30,873 nt of DNA from an uncultured Faecalibacterium sp. (GTDB taxonomy: Bacteria; Bacillota; Clostridia; Oscillospirales; Ruminococcaceae), in assembly GCA_934512105.1 (NCBI GenBank), contig CAKSWQ010000025.1, positions 1-30,873 of the forward strand. Reading direction: 5' to 3'. Below, piece after piece: positions 7,016 through 14,147 of the stretch. Below the pieces are notes generated by a model. That model was not told where the DNA came from. It searched no databases and was given only the letters and a program-made list of their open reading frames with translations. Numbering within the stretch: the first letter of the stretch is position 1; every line of letters begins with the position of its first letter. The position numbers and the translations under genes were made by a program.

Positions 7016-7768
7016 ATGAGCAAAGCAAAGACTGAGACCAAAATGGACTCCTTTCAGAGCTGGGCGCACCGCTGGGGTCGTGTGGGCACCCTGATCGCTC
7101 TTATTTATATGGTAGCGCTGCCCTTTGTGGTGCTGGCAGCCTACGACAGCGTCCCGTCTCTGGGCGAGGTGTTCAACGTGAATACCTTTTCCATCCTGCT
7201 TATCTACATCCCGGTGGGCTTTTCGGAGGCACTGAGCTACACCCCCATTCTGGGCTGCTCGGCCTATCTGGCCTTCATCACCGGCAATATTATGAACCTG
7301 AAGCTTCCGGTGGCGGCAAACGCCATGAACCTGACCAAAAAGCAGCCCAACACCCCGGAGGGTGAGGCCATTGCCTCGGTGGCTGTTGCGGTCTCCTCCC
7401 TGATGACGGTTGCCATCCTGACGCTGGCGGCGGTGTGCGCCTCCTTCATCAGCCCGGTGTTCGAGCTGCCCGCCGTCAAGACGGCCTCCGGCTACCTGCT
7501 GCCGGCGCTGTTCGGCTCCATGGCGCTGGGTCTGTTCGCCAGTTCGTCCAGCGGCAGCAAGGTGGTCAAGGGCGGCATCAAGGGTGTGCTGCCGGTGCTG
7601 ATCCTCATGACGGCGCTCTCCCTTGCCGCACGTCTTGCAGGCTACGGTTCTGTGCTGGGCGGACTTGTGGGCATCTTTATCATCGTGATGCTGCCCATCG
7701 GCATCCTGACTTCCTATGTGTTGTGGAAGAAGGGCAAGATTCAGGTAGTGGACAAAGAACAGAAGTAA
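7016..7768 (+). CDS. membrane protein, partner of DUF5058
   Basis: A 250-residue integral membrane protein with about seven hydrophobic segments. After a polar N-terminal 15 residues come segments near 25-45, 55-80 (containing GFSEALSYTPILG), 83-95, 120-150, 160-175, 185-205 and 210-235. A long cytoplasmic-looking loop (NAMNLTKKQPNTPEGEAIA) lies between the third and fourth. I do not recognise a named family. The ATG follows AAGGAGGG, and the gene is 14 bases after the DUF5058 gene, so the two are cotranscribed and probably form one complex. Two unequal membrane subunits without an ATPase would fit a secondary transporter (inference). Confidence 0.7.
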   Translation: MSKAKTETKMDSFQSWAHRWGRVGTLIALIYMVALPFVVLAAYDSVPSLGEVFNVNTFSILLIYIPVGFSEALSYTPILGCSAYLAFITGNIMNLKLPVAANAMNLTKKQPNTPEGEAIASVAVAVSSLMTVAILTLAAVCASFISPVFELPAVKTASGYLLPALFGSMALGLFASSSSGSKVVKGGIKGVLPVLILMTALSLAARLAGYGSVLGGLVGIFIIVMLPIGILTSYVLWKKGKIQVVDKEQK

Positions 7769-7783
7769 AATGAAGCAACCGGA

Positions 7784-7828
7784 ACGGTCTGGGTCCTGTA
7801 TGGTACAGGGCTCAGGCCGTTTTGTTTT
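7784..7828 (+). terminator. terminator of DUF5058 operon
   Basis: A long imperfect stem from ACGGTCTG to CAGGCCGT with an inner CCTGT/ACAGG helix, followed by TTTTGTTTT. Confidence 0.7.
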
Positions 7829-7844
7829 GGGTAGCTTGAGCGAA

Positions 7845-8080
7845 CGACAACCACCAGCTCCGCTGGTGGAGTAGAAAATGCTTTAGCTATAAGATTCGAG
7901 CGAAGCGAGATGACAAGGAAATTGTCATCTTAGAAGATGCACTTTGCAGTGTAGCTCGTTAGAGCGGTAGGGCAGGTAATGCAGATGAAAGATGCTTGCT
8001 CGTGGCCCCTTGCAGGGGCTTTGCTAGTAAAGTGCCCTTCTAGGGCTTACTCAAGCCACCGGCTCAGCCGGTGGTTTTGA
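7845..8080 (+). mobile_element. non-autonomous IS200/IS605-like element (no transposase)
   Basis: About 235 bases with no coding frame, bounded by two nearly identical 19-base hairpins: CCACCAGCTCCGCTGGTGG (7851-7869) and CCACCGGCTCAGCCGGTGG (8056-8074). Between them are further small stems, including GACAA/TTGTC (7912-7926), a GCCCCTTGCAGGGGC stem (8005-8019) and GCCCTTCTAGGGC (8034-8046). Subterminal imperfect hairpins and a GCCC...GGGC stem before the right end are characteristic of IS200/IS605 elements moved by Y1 transposases. An internal deletion derivative is the best reading; a structured non-coding RNA is the alternative. Exact ends and strand cannot be fixed without other copies. 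Confidence 0.5.
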
Positions 8081-8305
8081 CTTATTTGATTCATTGGCTG
8101 TTGTAAGAGAAAGTCGGATGTGCCACGACTTTCTTTGAGAATGAAACGATGCAGGGAATACAAGCGATGTTTTTATCCATACAAAAAACACTTTTTGCGC
8201 CGCAAAACGCTCTTTTGGTCTCTATTGGAGAGCAGGTCTGCCATGCTGCTGCGGATGTAGGGGCCGTTCGTCAGGGTGGCAGGGGTGCCTGTTTCTCACT
8301 TTCCG

Positions 8306-8339
8306 AAAATTGACAAATAATTCTCAATTTTAGTATACA
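8306..8339 (+). promoter_or_regulatory. promoter with overlapping inverted repeat
   Basis: TTGACA (8310-8315), 18 bases, TATACA (8334-8339). A perfect 8+8 inverted repeat, AAAATTGA (8306-8313) and TCAATTTT (8324-8331), spans the -35 box and the spacer, where a bound repressor would block polymerase. It drives the oxidoreductase fusion gene. Confidence 0.6.
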
Positions 8340-8401
8340 GCCCCCGCCGGTGCGTGATATCCTGAAATCACCGAAAACACTGATTCAAAAGGAGGCTGCT
8401 T

Positions 8402-11400
8402 ATGTTCGACAAGCTGTTCACGCCCATTACCATCAAGGACATGACCCTGCGCAACCGCATCATCATGCCCGCCATGGGTACCCGTTTCACTGAGGATCGT
8501 TTTGTAAACGAAAAGCACATTGCATACCATGTCGCCCGTGCCCGGGGCGGCAGCGCTCTGAATATCGTGGAGGTCTCTTCCGTCCACGCCCTCAGCGCCC
8601 CCAAGATGTTCCTGTCCATTGCAGAGGACAAGTACATCCCCAAGCTGAAGGAGCTGACCGATGCCATCCATGCCGAGGGCGGCAAGGCCGGCATCCAGCT
8701 GTGGCAGGGCGGTCTGGCTGTCGGCATGGACCAGACGGCAATGATCCTGCTTTCCAGCGATACTGAGCTGGCTCCCGGCTTCACCGTTCCCGGCATCAGC
8801 AGGGAAATGATCGCTGAGGTGGTGGACTGCTACGGCAAGGCTGCTGCCCGCGCGGTGACTGCCGGGTTCGACTGCATCGAGTTCCACTGTGCCCACAACT
8901 ATCTGCCTCACTCCTTCCTGTCGGATGGTCTGAACCATCGCACCGATGAGTACGGCGGCAGCCTGGAGAACCGCGCCCGCTTCCCGCTGGAGTGCATCCG
9001 TGCCATCCGTGCCGCCATGCCGGAGGGGATGCCTCTGTTCATGCGCATCGACGCACAGGATGACGGCTTCGGCGAGGCGGGTCTCACCGTGGAGGATACC
9101 ATCACCTTCTGCAACTGGGCAAAGGATGCCGGTGTGGATGTACTGGATGTCTCCCGCGGCAACATCGTTACCGCCGCCAGCAAGTACGAGGTACCGCCGC
9201 TGGATCTGCCCCGCGGCTTCAATGTGGACAATGCCGCCCGTATCCGCAAGGGCACCGGGATGCTGACCATCGGTGTGGGCCGCATTAACGACCCCCAGCA
9301 GGCCGAGGACATTCTGGAAGCCGACAAGGTGGATATGGTGGTCATGGGTCGTGCCCAGCTGGCAGACCCGGATTTCTGCAACAAGTGCAAAGAGGGCAGG
9401 GTAGAGGACATCGACCGCTGCGTGGGCTGCAATCAGGGCTGTCTGGATGGCTTTGCCGACCTGAATATGCCCCACATCACCTGTCTGCGCAACCCCGCCA
9501 TCGGCCGTGAGACCGAGTGCGCTGCCGCAATGCAGCCCACCCAGAACCCCAGGACCATCCTCATCGCAGGCGGCGGTATTGCAGGCATGGAAGCTGCCCG
9601 CACCCTGAAACTGAAGGGACACAACCCCATTCTGTGCGAGGCTACTGATGCACTGGGCGGTCAGTTTGTGCTGGCAGGCAAGGCTCCCCGCAAGGAGGAG
9701 ATGGAAGTTGCCATCCAGAATATGGAATCTCAGGTGCAGCGGATGGGCGTGGACGTCCGTCTGAACACCCCGGTCACCCCGGAGCTCATCGAGGAACTCA
9801 AGCCCGCTGCCGTGTTCAACTGCATCGGCGCAACGCCCCTGATCCCCAAGATCCCCGGCGCAGAGGGCGCACACGTTGCCAACAGCCATGACGTTCTGGC
9901 CGGGAAGGTCAAGCCCACCGGCAAGGTGGTGATCATCGGCGGCGGCATGGTGGGCATGGAAGTGGCAGAACTGCTGGCAGAGCAGGGCTGCACCGTGACC
10001 GATCTGGAAATGATGAAGGAGTTCTGCGCCGATCTGGGCTCTGCCCGCAAGATCTGCGTCACCGAGAGCATCTACGCCCACGGCATCACCCCGGTGACCG
10101 AGGTGAAGGTGACCGAGCTCCGCGAGGGCGCGGTTCTGGGCGAAAAGGACGGCAAGACTGTGGAATACCCCTGCGACTGGGCAGTGCTGGCCATCGGCAG
10201 CCGCAAGCGGGACGGCGCTGCGCTGGAAGAGACCTGCCGCAGGCTGGGCATCGGCTATCTGGCACTGGGCGATGCCGCCGGTGCCCGCCGCGCCATGAAC
10301 GCTACCCGCGAAGCATACGATGCCGCTCTGCGGGTGGACGATGCCGTCTTTATGCAGGACATCATCGCAGGCCCCAAGACGGTCTTTGTCACCGGTGCTA
10401 CCGGCACCATGGGACAGGAGACGGTCAGGCAGCTGCTGGCCCGCAGCCCGCGCTTCAAGGTGCGTGTGCTGGCACGTCCCAGCGATAAAAACCGCGCTCT
10501 GCTGAAAAAGATGGCGCACCCCATGCTGGAAGTGGTCTGGGGCGATATGGCAGACTTTGCCTGCGTCAAGCGCTGTGTGGCTGGCGCGGACTATGTGCTG
10601 CACATTGGTGCCATGGTCTCCCCGGCGGCAGATAAGTACCCGGAAAAGACCCTGTACACCAACATCGGCTCTACCCTTGCCATCATCAAGGCCATTCAGG
10701 AGCAGCCCAATGCCGATGACATTCACCTTGTCTATGTGGGCACGGTGGCAGAGACCGGTGACCGGCAGTATCCGGTGCAGATGGGACGCTGCGGCGACCC
10801 CATCAACCCCTCTATCCACGATTACTACGCCATCAGCAAGGTGTTCAGCGAGTTTGCCGTGTTTGAAAGCGGCCTGAAGCACTGGGTCTCCATCCGTCAG
10901 ACCGGACAGTACCCCACCAACGACGGTGCAGGGGAGGAACCCATCATCTTCCACCAGCCGCCCAACAACGTGCTGGAGTGGTCCACTTCCATCGAGAGCG
11001 GCATCTGCATGGCCAACATCTGCGAAAACTGGGTGCCGGAAAGCTTCTGGCGCAAGGCCTATAACCTCAGCTCCGGCAAGGGCTGGCGCTTTACCTGCTG
11101 GGAGTTTACCAACCTGATGATGGAGGGCATGGGTCTGACCTTTGCCGACACGCAGGACCCCCGCCGGATGGCACAGTATAACTTCCACGGCCACTATTTC
11201 AGCGATGCCGACGCTTTGAACGACATCCTGCACTTCCGCTGCATCGACCCCAAGACCTATCAGCAGGGCATCGTGGACAGCATGAAGGCCATGATGCAGA
11301 ACCCCATGATCGCTGCCATGATCCCCGGCGCAGAGGCCATGAAGGCGCAGAACGTGCAGATCGGCCACAAGCGCATGGGCTACGACTGGATGATGGAAAA

Positions 11401-11884
11401 CAACGAGACCGACTGGATCAACGCCTTCTTTGGCTCCAAGGAAGAAGCCGAGGCCATTCCCAGTCTGGAAGAGGGCTACAAGCTGTTCCACCCCAGCGAG
11501 GAGGAGCAGAAGCTGGATCACGGCTATGACGAGAGCAAGGACTTTGAAACGCTGGACCTTGAGGACATGAAAAAGGCTGCTGCCTTCCGCGGCGGTGAAG
11601 TGGTCAGCGACAAGATGGAAGGCGTCTACAAGCCCCTGGTGTGGAAGTGCGCCTTTGGACATACCTTCAAGGCGACCCCCAACACGGTGCTGCGGGGCGG
11701 TCACTGGTGCCCGGAGTGCCAGCGCAGCGAGTGGCATTATGCCGAGATCGCCCGGAAGAACCCCTTCTATGCACAGGTCTGGAAGCCCATCCACGGCGAT
11801 AAGCACGATTACCACATCCCCATGGCATACAGTGCCTTTGACATCACCAAAAAGCTGAAAGAAGAACTCAACATCGAGGAGTAA
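8402..11884 (+). CDS. Old Yellow Enzyme / FAD-NAD / extended-SDR fusion with zinc-ribbon-like tail
   Basis: A 1160-residue multidomain oxidoreductase. Residues 1-335 are an FMN-binding OYE barrel with EFHCAHNYLPHSFLS (Tyr167 at the proton-donor position of dienoyl-CoA-reductase-type enzymes) and GGSLENR. Cys340, 343, 347 and 361 fit the 4Fe-4S site. Residues about 385-640 hold FAD and NAD(P) folds (GGGIAG near 390, GGGMVG near 513). To this point it matches BaiCD/BaiH, FadH and daidzein reductase, which end at about 640-680 residues. The extra part is an extended SDR: TGATGTMG at 664-671 and YAISK with Tyr809/Lys813. It ends in a Cys1083/His1087/Cys1103/Cys1106 zinc-ribbon-like tail. It would reduce an activated C=C and, through the second half, a carbonyl or hydroxyl. 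The ATG follows AAAGGAGG. The SDR gene follows at once. Confidence 0.85.
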   Translation: MFDKLFTPITIKDMTLRNRIIMPAMGTRFTEDRFVNEKHIAYHVARARGGSALNIVEVSSVHALSAPKMFLSIAEDKYIPKLKELTDAIHAEGGKAGIQLWQGGLAVGMDQTAMILLSSDTELAPGFTVPGISREMIAEVVDCYGKAAARAVTAGFDCIEFHCAHNYLPHSFLSDGLNHRTDEYGGSLENRARFPLECIRAIRAAMPEGMPLFMRIDAQDDGFGEAGLTVEDTITFCNWAKDAGVDVLDVSRGNIVTAASKYEVPPLDLPRGFNVDNAARIRKGTGMLTIGVGRINDPQQAEDILEADKVDMVVMGRAQLADPDFCNKCKEGRVEDIDRCVGCNQGCLDGFADLNMPHITCLRNPAIGRETECAAAMQPTQNPRTILIAGGGIAGMEAARTLKLKGHNPILCEATDALGGQFVLAGKAPRKEEMEVAIQNMESQVQRMGVDVRLNTPVTPELIEELKPAAVFNCIGATPLIPKIPGAEGAHVANSHDVLAGKVKPTGKVVIIGGGMVGMEVAELLAEQGCTVTDLEMMKEFCADLGSARKICVTESIYAHGITPVTEVKVTELREGAVLGEKDGKTVEYPCDWAVLAIGSRKRDGAALEETCRRLGIGYLALGDAAGARRAMNATREAYDAALRVDDAVFMQDIIAGPKTVFVTGATGTMGQETVRQLLARSPRFKVRVLARPSDKNRALLKKMAHPMLEVVWGDMADFACVKRCVAGADYVLHIGAMVSPAADKYPEKTLYTNIGSTLAIIKAIQEQPNADDIHLVYVGTVAETGDRQYPVQMGRCGDPINPSIHDYYAISKVFSEFAVFESGLKHWVSIRQTGQYPTNDGAGEEPIIFHQPPNNVLEWSTSIESGICMANICENWVPESFWRKAYNLSSGKGWRFTCWEFTNLMMEGMGLTFADTQDPRRMAQYNFHGHYFSDADALNDILHFRCIDPKTYQQGIVDSMKAMMQNPMIAAMIPGAEAMKAQNVQIGHKRMGYDWMMENNETDWINAFFGSKEEAEAIPSLEEGYKLFHPSEEEQKLDHGYDESKDFETLDLEDMKKAAAFRGGEVVSDKMEGVYKPLVWKCAFGHTFKATPNTVLRGGHWCPECQRSEWHYAEIARKNPFYAQVWKPIHGDKHDYHIPMAYSAFDITKKLKEELNIEE

Positions 11885-11895
11885 GGAGCGTGCCC

Positions 11896-12642
11896 ATGTT
11901 ACTGGAAAATAAAGTTGCAGTTGTCACCGGCGGCAGCCGTGGTATCGGTCTGGCGACCGTCAAGGCCTTTTTGCAGGAGGGCGCTTCGGTGGTGCTGTGC
12001 GCCAGCCGTCAGGAGACCGCCGACCACGCGGTGGCCGAACTGAAAGCCGAACTGCCGGAGGCTGTGGTGGAGGGCATCTGCCCGAACCTTGCCGATGCTG
12101 CTGCCGTGCAGGCTGCTATGGACGCCGTTGCCGCAAAGTACGGCAAGATCGACATTCTGGTGAACAACGCCGGCATGTCGGAAAGCACCCCCTTTGCCAA
12201 CTACACCGAGGAATTGTTCGATAAGACCATGGATCTGAACGTCAAGGGCGTGTTCAACTGTGCCCATGCCGCCGCCAAGTGGATGGCAGAGCAGCACAGC
12301 GGCGTCATCCTGAACGTTTCCTCTGTGGTGTCCATTACCGGGCAGGTCACCGGCGTGGCTTACCCCACTTCCAAGTTTGCGGTCAACGGTTTTACCCTGA
12401 CCCTTGCCCGGGAGCTTGGCCCGCAGGGTATCCGGGTCAACGCCGTTGCTCCCGGCATTACCGAGACCGACATGATGAAAGCCGTGCCCAAGGAGATCCT
12501 TGATCCCCTCGCTGCACAGATTCCCCTGCGCCGTCTGGGTCAGCCGGAGGACATCGCCAATGCACTGGTGTTCCTTGCCTCGGAGAAGGCGTCCTACATC
12601 ACCGGCGTTGTGCTGAGCGTGGACGGTCTGGCAAGAGTATAA
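11896..12642 (+). CDS. classical SDR oxidoreductase
   Basis: A 248-residue short-chain dehydrogenase/reductase of usual family length. It has the cofactor motif TGGSRGIG (residues 11-18), NNAG, catalytic Ser143, Tyr156 and Lys160 (in YPTSK), and the usual VNAVAPGITETDM stretch. Arg15 after TGGS, and other basic positions there, would favour NADP(H), but this is not certain. Relatives include 3-oxoacyl-ACP reductases (FabG) and hydroxysteroid dehydrogenases such as BaiA, which sequence alone does not separate. The ATG at 11896 is seven bases after AAGGAG, which overlaps the stop of the fusion gene; a GTG at 11890 is too close to that site. Cotranscription with an ene-reductase argues for a role in the same reductive pathway rather than fatty-acid synthesis. 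Confidence 0.88.
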   Translation: MLLENKVAVVTGGSRGIGLATVKAFLQEGASVVLCASRQETADHAVAELKAELPEAVVEGICPNLADAAAVQAAMDAVAAKYGKIDILVNNAGMSESTPFANYTEELFDKTMDLNVKGVFNCAHAAAKWMAEQHSGVILNVSSVVSITGQVTGVAYPTSKFAVNGFTLTLARELGPQGIRVNAVAPGITETDMMKAVPKEILDPLAAQIPLRRLGQPEDIANALVFLASEKASYITGVVLSVDGLARV

Positions 12643-12682
12643 CTACCTTTTGACATTTTCTCCTTCATTTTCTTCTCTTTAT

Positions 12683-12725
12683 CCGGCTGTTTCTGGTTTT
12701 TGGTCAGAAACAGCCGGACTTTTTA
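12683..12725 (+). terminator. strong terminator after SDR gene
   Basis: A perfect 13-base stem (CCGGCTGTTTCTG at 12683-12695 with its complement at 12705-12717) around a 9-base loop, then ACTTTTTA. Confidence 0.9.
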
Positions 12726-12757
12726 TTGCATGGCGCAGCCCGGTATGGTACAGTTAT

Positions 12758-12763
12758 TATAAT
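12758..12763 (+). promoter_or_regulatory. -10 box of AraC regulator gene
   Basis: A consensus TATAAT 22 bases before the ATG, without a recognisable -35 at 17 bases, as expected of a weak or activator-dependent promoter. Confidence 0.45.
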
Positions 12764-12785
12764 AGGATACAGGAAGGTGAAAAAC

Positions 12786-14000
12786 ATGGAGCAGTACCAC
12801 AGCATTTGTCAGCACCTGTACGAGGCTACCCAGATTCCGGCGCTTCTGGTGGCGCAGGATGGTCGTGTGGTGGCGGAGTGGTCCCGCTTTTCCAAAACGC
12901 CGGTGCCGGAATACGGCTTCAAGATGGCGGTGCAGGATTTTGAGCTGCAAAAGCGGGACGCGCTGCACCCGACCATTTTCCATATCAAGCCCGGCTATCT
13001 GTTCGCGGTGGCAAAGCTGGATGCGCAGCTGTACTGGGTCACGGGGCTGGTGTCTCCGGTGCACCGCAGCTATGAGGAAATTTTTGCCGCCTACGGGCAG
13101 GAGACGCTGTTCACCCCGGAAGCACTGCGCACGCTGGCTACCGGACTGCTCAACTCTCCGCTGGTCACCCTTTCGCAGTTAAAAAGCGCGGTCTGCCTTT
13201 TGCTGTGTCTTGTGCACGGCATCATGATCCCGGAGGAGAATATTCTGCTGTGCAACGATGAAGACCGTCTGCCCATCGGACAGCCCTTTCAGGCGGCGCT
13301 GTTCCAGATACGGGAAACCCCGGAGCCGCATATCACCACACAGCTGGAGGAACGCATTGCCGCGCTGGTGGCAGCAGGAAACGTGGAGGAGCTTGCCCGG
13401 TATATGCGCAAGCCGGAGCAGGGAAAAAGCGGAAAAATGTCGGAGGACCCCCTGCGGCAGATGAAGTACCATTTTGTGGGGTTTGCCGTGATCGTGTCCC
13501 GTGCCGCCATCAAGGGCGGCGTGGACGAGGAGGAAGCGCTGACCCTCAGCGACCTTTACTGTCAGCGGATGGACGTGATGACCCAAGCCATCGACATCCT
13601 GCGCACCTTCTATGATATGAGTATGGATTTCTGCCGCAAGGTGCAGCAGGGTAAGCAGGGCGGCTATTCGCCCACGGTGCAAAAGTGCCTGCACTATATC
13701 TCCCGCCATCTGCACGAGAATATCCGCGCCGAGCACCTTGCCCTGCTGACCGGGCTCAGCTCCAAGACCGTGGCAGAGCGTTTCCGGCAGGAAACGGGCT
13801 ACTCCATCCCGGACTATCTCCACGCACAGCGGGTGGAGGAGGCAAAGTATCTTTTGCGATACACCGAGTATTCGCTGGCAGAAATCTCTGGTATCCTGAA
13901 CTATGCCTCCCAGAGCTATTTTACCAAGATCTTCCGGGACCGCACCGGGCAGACCCCGCAGCAGTACCGGGACTGCCCGCAGGAATTGACAAATACATAA
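12786..14000 (+). CDS. AraC-family transcriptional regulator
   Basis: A 404-residue regulator. The last 100 residues are the AraC/XylS DNA-binding domain with two helix-turn-helix units. The first includes HLALLTGLSSKTVAERFRQETG; the second includes SLAEISGILNYASQSYFTKIFRDRTGQTPQQYR, with the family signature ending in QYR. The N-terminal 300 residues form a sensor region I do not recognise. It starts IPALLVAQDGRVVAEW, has no membrane segment, and probably binds a small ligand. The ATG has AGGAAGG upstream. It lies between the reductase pair and the GH3 genes, separated from both by terminators, and could control either or both (inference). The inverted repeat at 8306-8331 is a candidate site. 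Confidence 0.88.
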   Translation: MEQYHSICQHLYEATQIPALLVAQDGRVVAEWSRFSKTPVPEYGFKMAVQDFELQKRDALHPTIFHIKPGYLFAVAKLDAQLYWVTGLVSPVHRSYEEIFAAYGQETLFTPEALRTLATGLLNSPLVTLSQLKSAVCLLLCLVHGIMIPEENILLCNDEDRLPIGQPFQAALFQIRETPEPHITTQLEERIAALVAAGNVEELARYMRKPEQGKSGKMSEDPLRQMKYHFVGFAVIVSRAAIKGGVDEEEALTLSDLYCQRMDVMTQAIDILRTFYDMSMDFCRKVQQGKQGGYSPTVQKCLHYISRHLHENIRAEHLALLTGLSSKTVAERFRQETGYSIPDYLHAQRVEEAKYLLRYTEYSLAEISGILNYASQSYFTKIFRDRTGQTPQQYRDCPQELTNT

Positions 14001-14014
14001 GGGATATCCTAGAG

Positions 14015-14043
14015 ATGCGGGGCAGTTTGCTCCGCATTTTTTT
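14015..14043 (+). terminator. terminator after AraC gene
   Basis: ATGCGGGGCA (14015-14024) pairs with TGCTCCGCAT (14028-14037), with one G-T pair, followed by seven T. Confidence 0.85.
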
Positions 14044-14083
14044 ATAAACTTCTTTTTATTGATATACCTGCCCGGCTTTCCTT

Positions 14084-14092
14084 TGTTATAGT
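14084..14092 (+). promoter_or_regulatory. extended -10 promoter of first GH3 gene
   Basis: TG-T-TATAGT is an extended -10 box about 55 bases before the GTG start. TTGATA at 14059 is too far upstream to be an ordinary -35. Confidence 0.4.
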
Positions 14093-14147
14093 AATGCTAA
14101 CATCCGCTGATTCACCAAAAGAATGAAGGAAAGGCAAGGAATTTGTA

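Noticed and set aside
8402..9500. Possible bilirubin reductase (BilR-type)
   Set aside because: The active-site stretch reads CAHNYLPHSFLS; the HGDR motif I associate with BilR is absent, and the domain layout is that of BaiCD/FadH-like enzymes.
8330..11815. A minus-strand open frame of about 1160 residues opposite the oxidoreductase fusion
   Set aside because: It has no ribosome binding site or domain motif and arises from strong C/G bias at third codon positions of the plus-strand gene. The same holds for the long minus-strand frame at 14112-17735.
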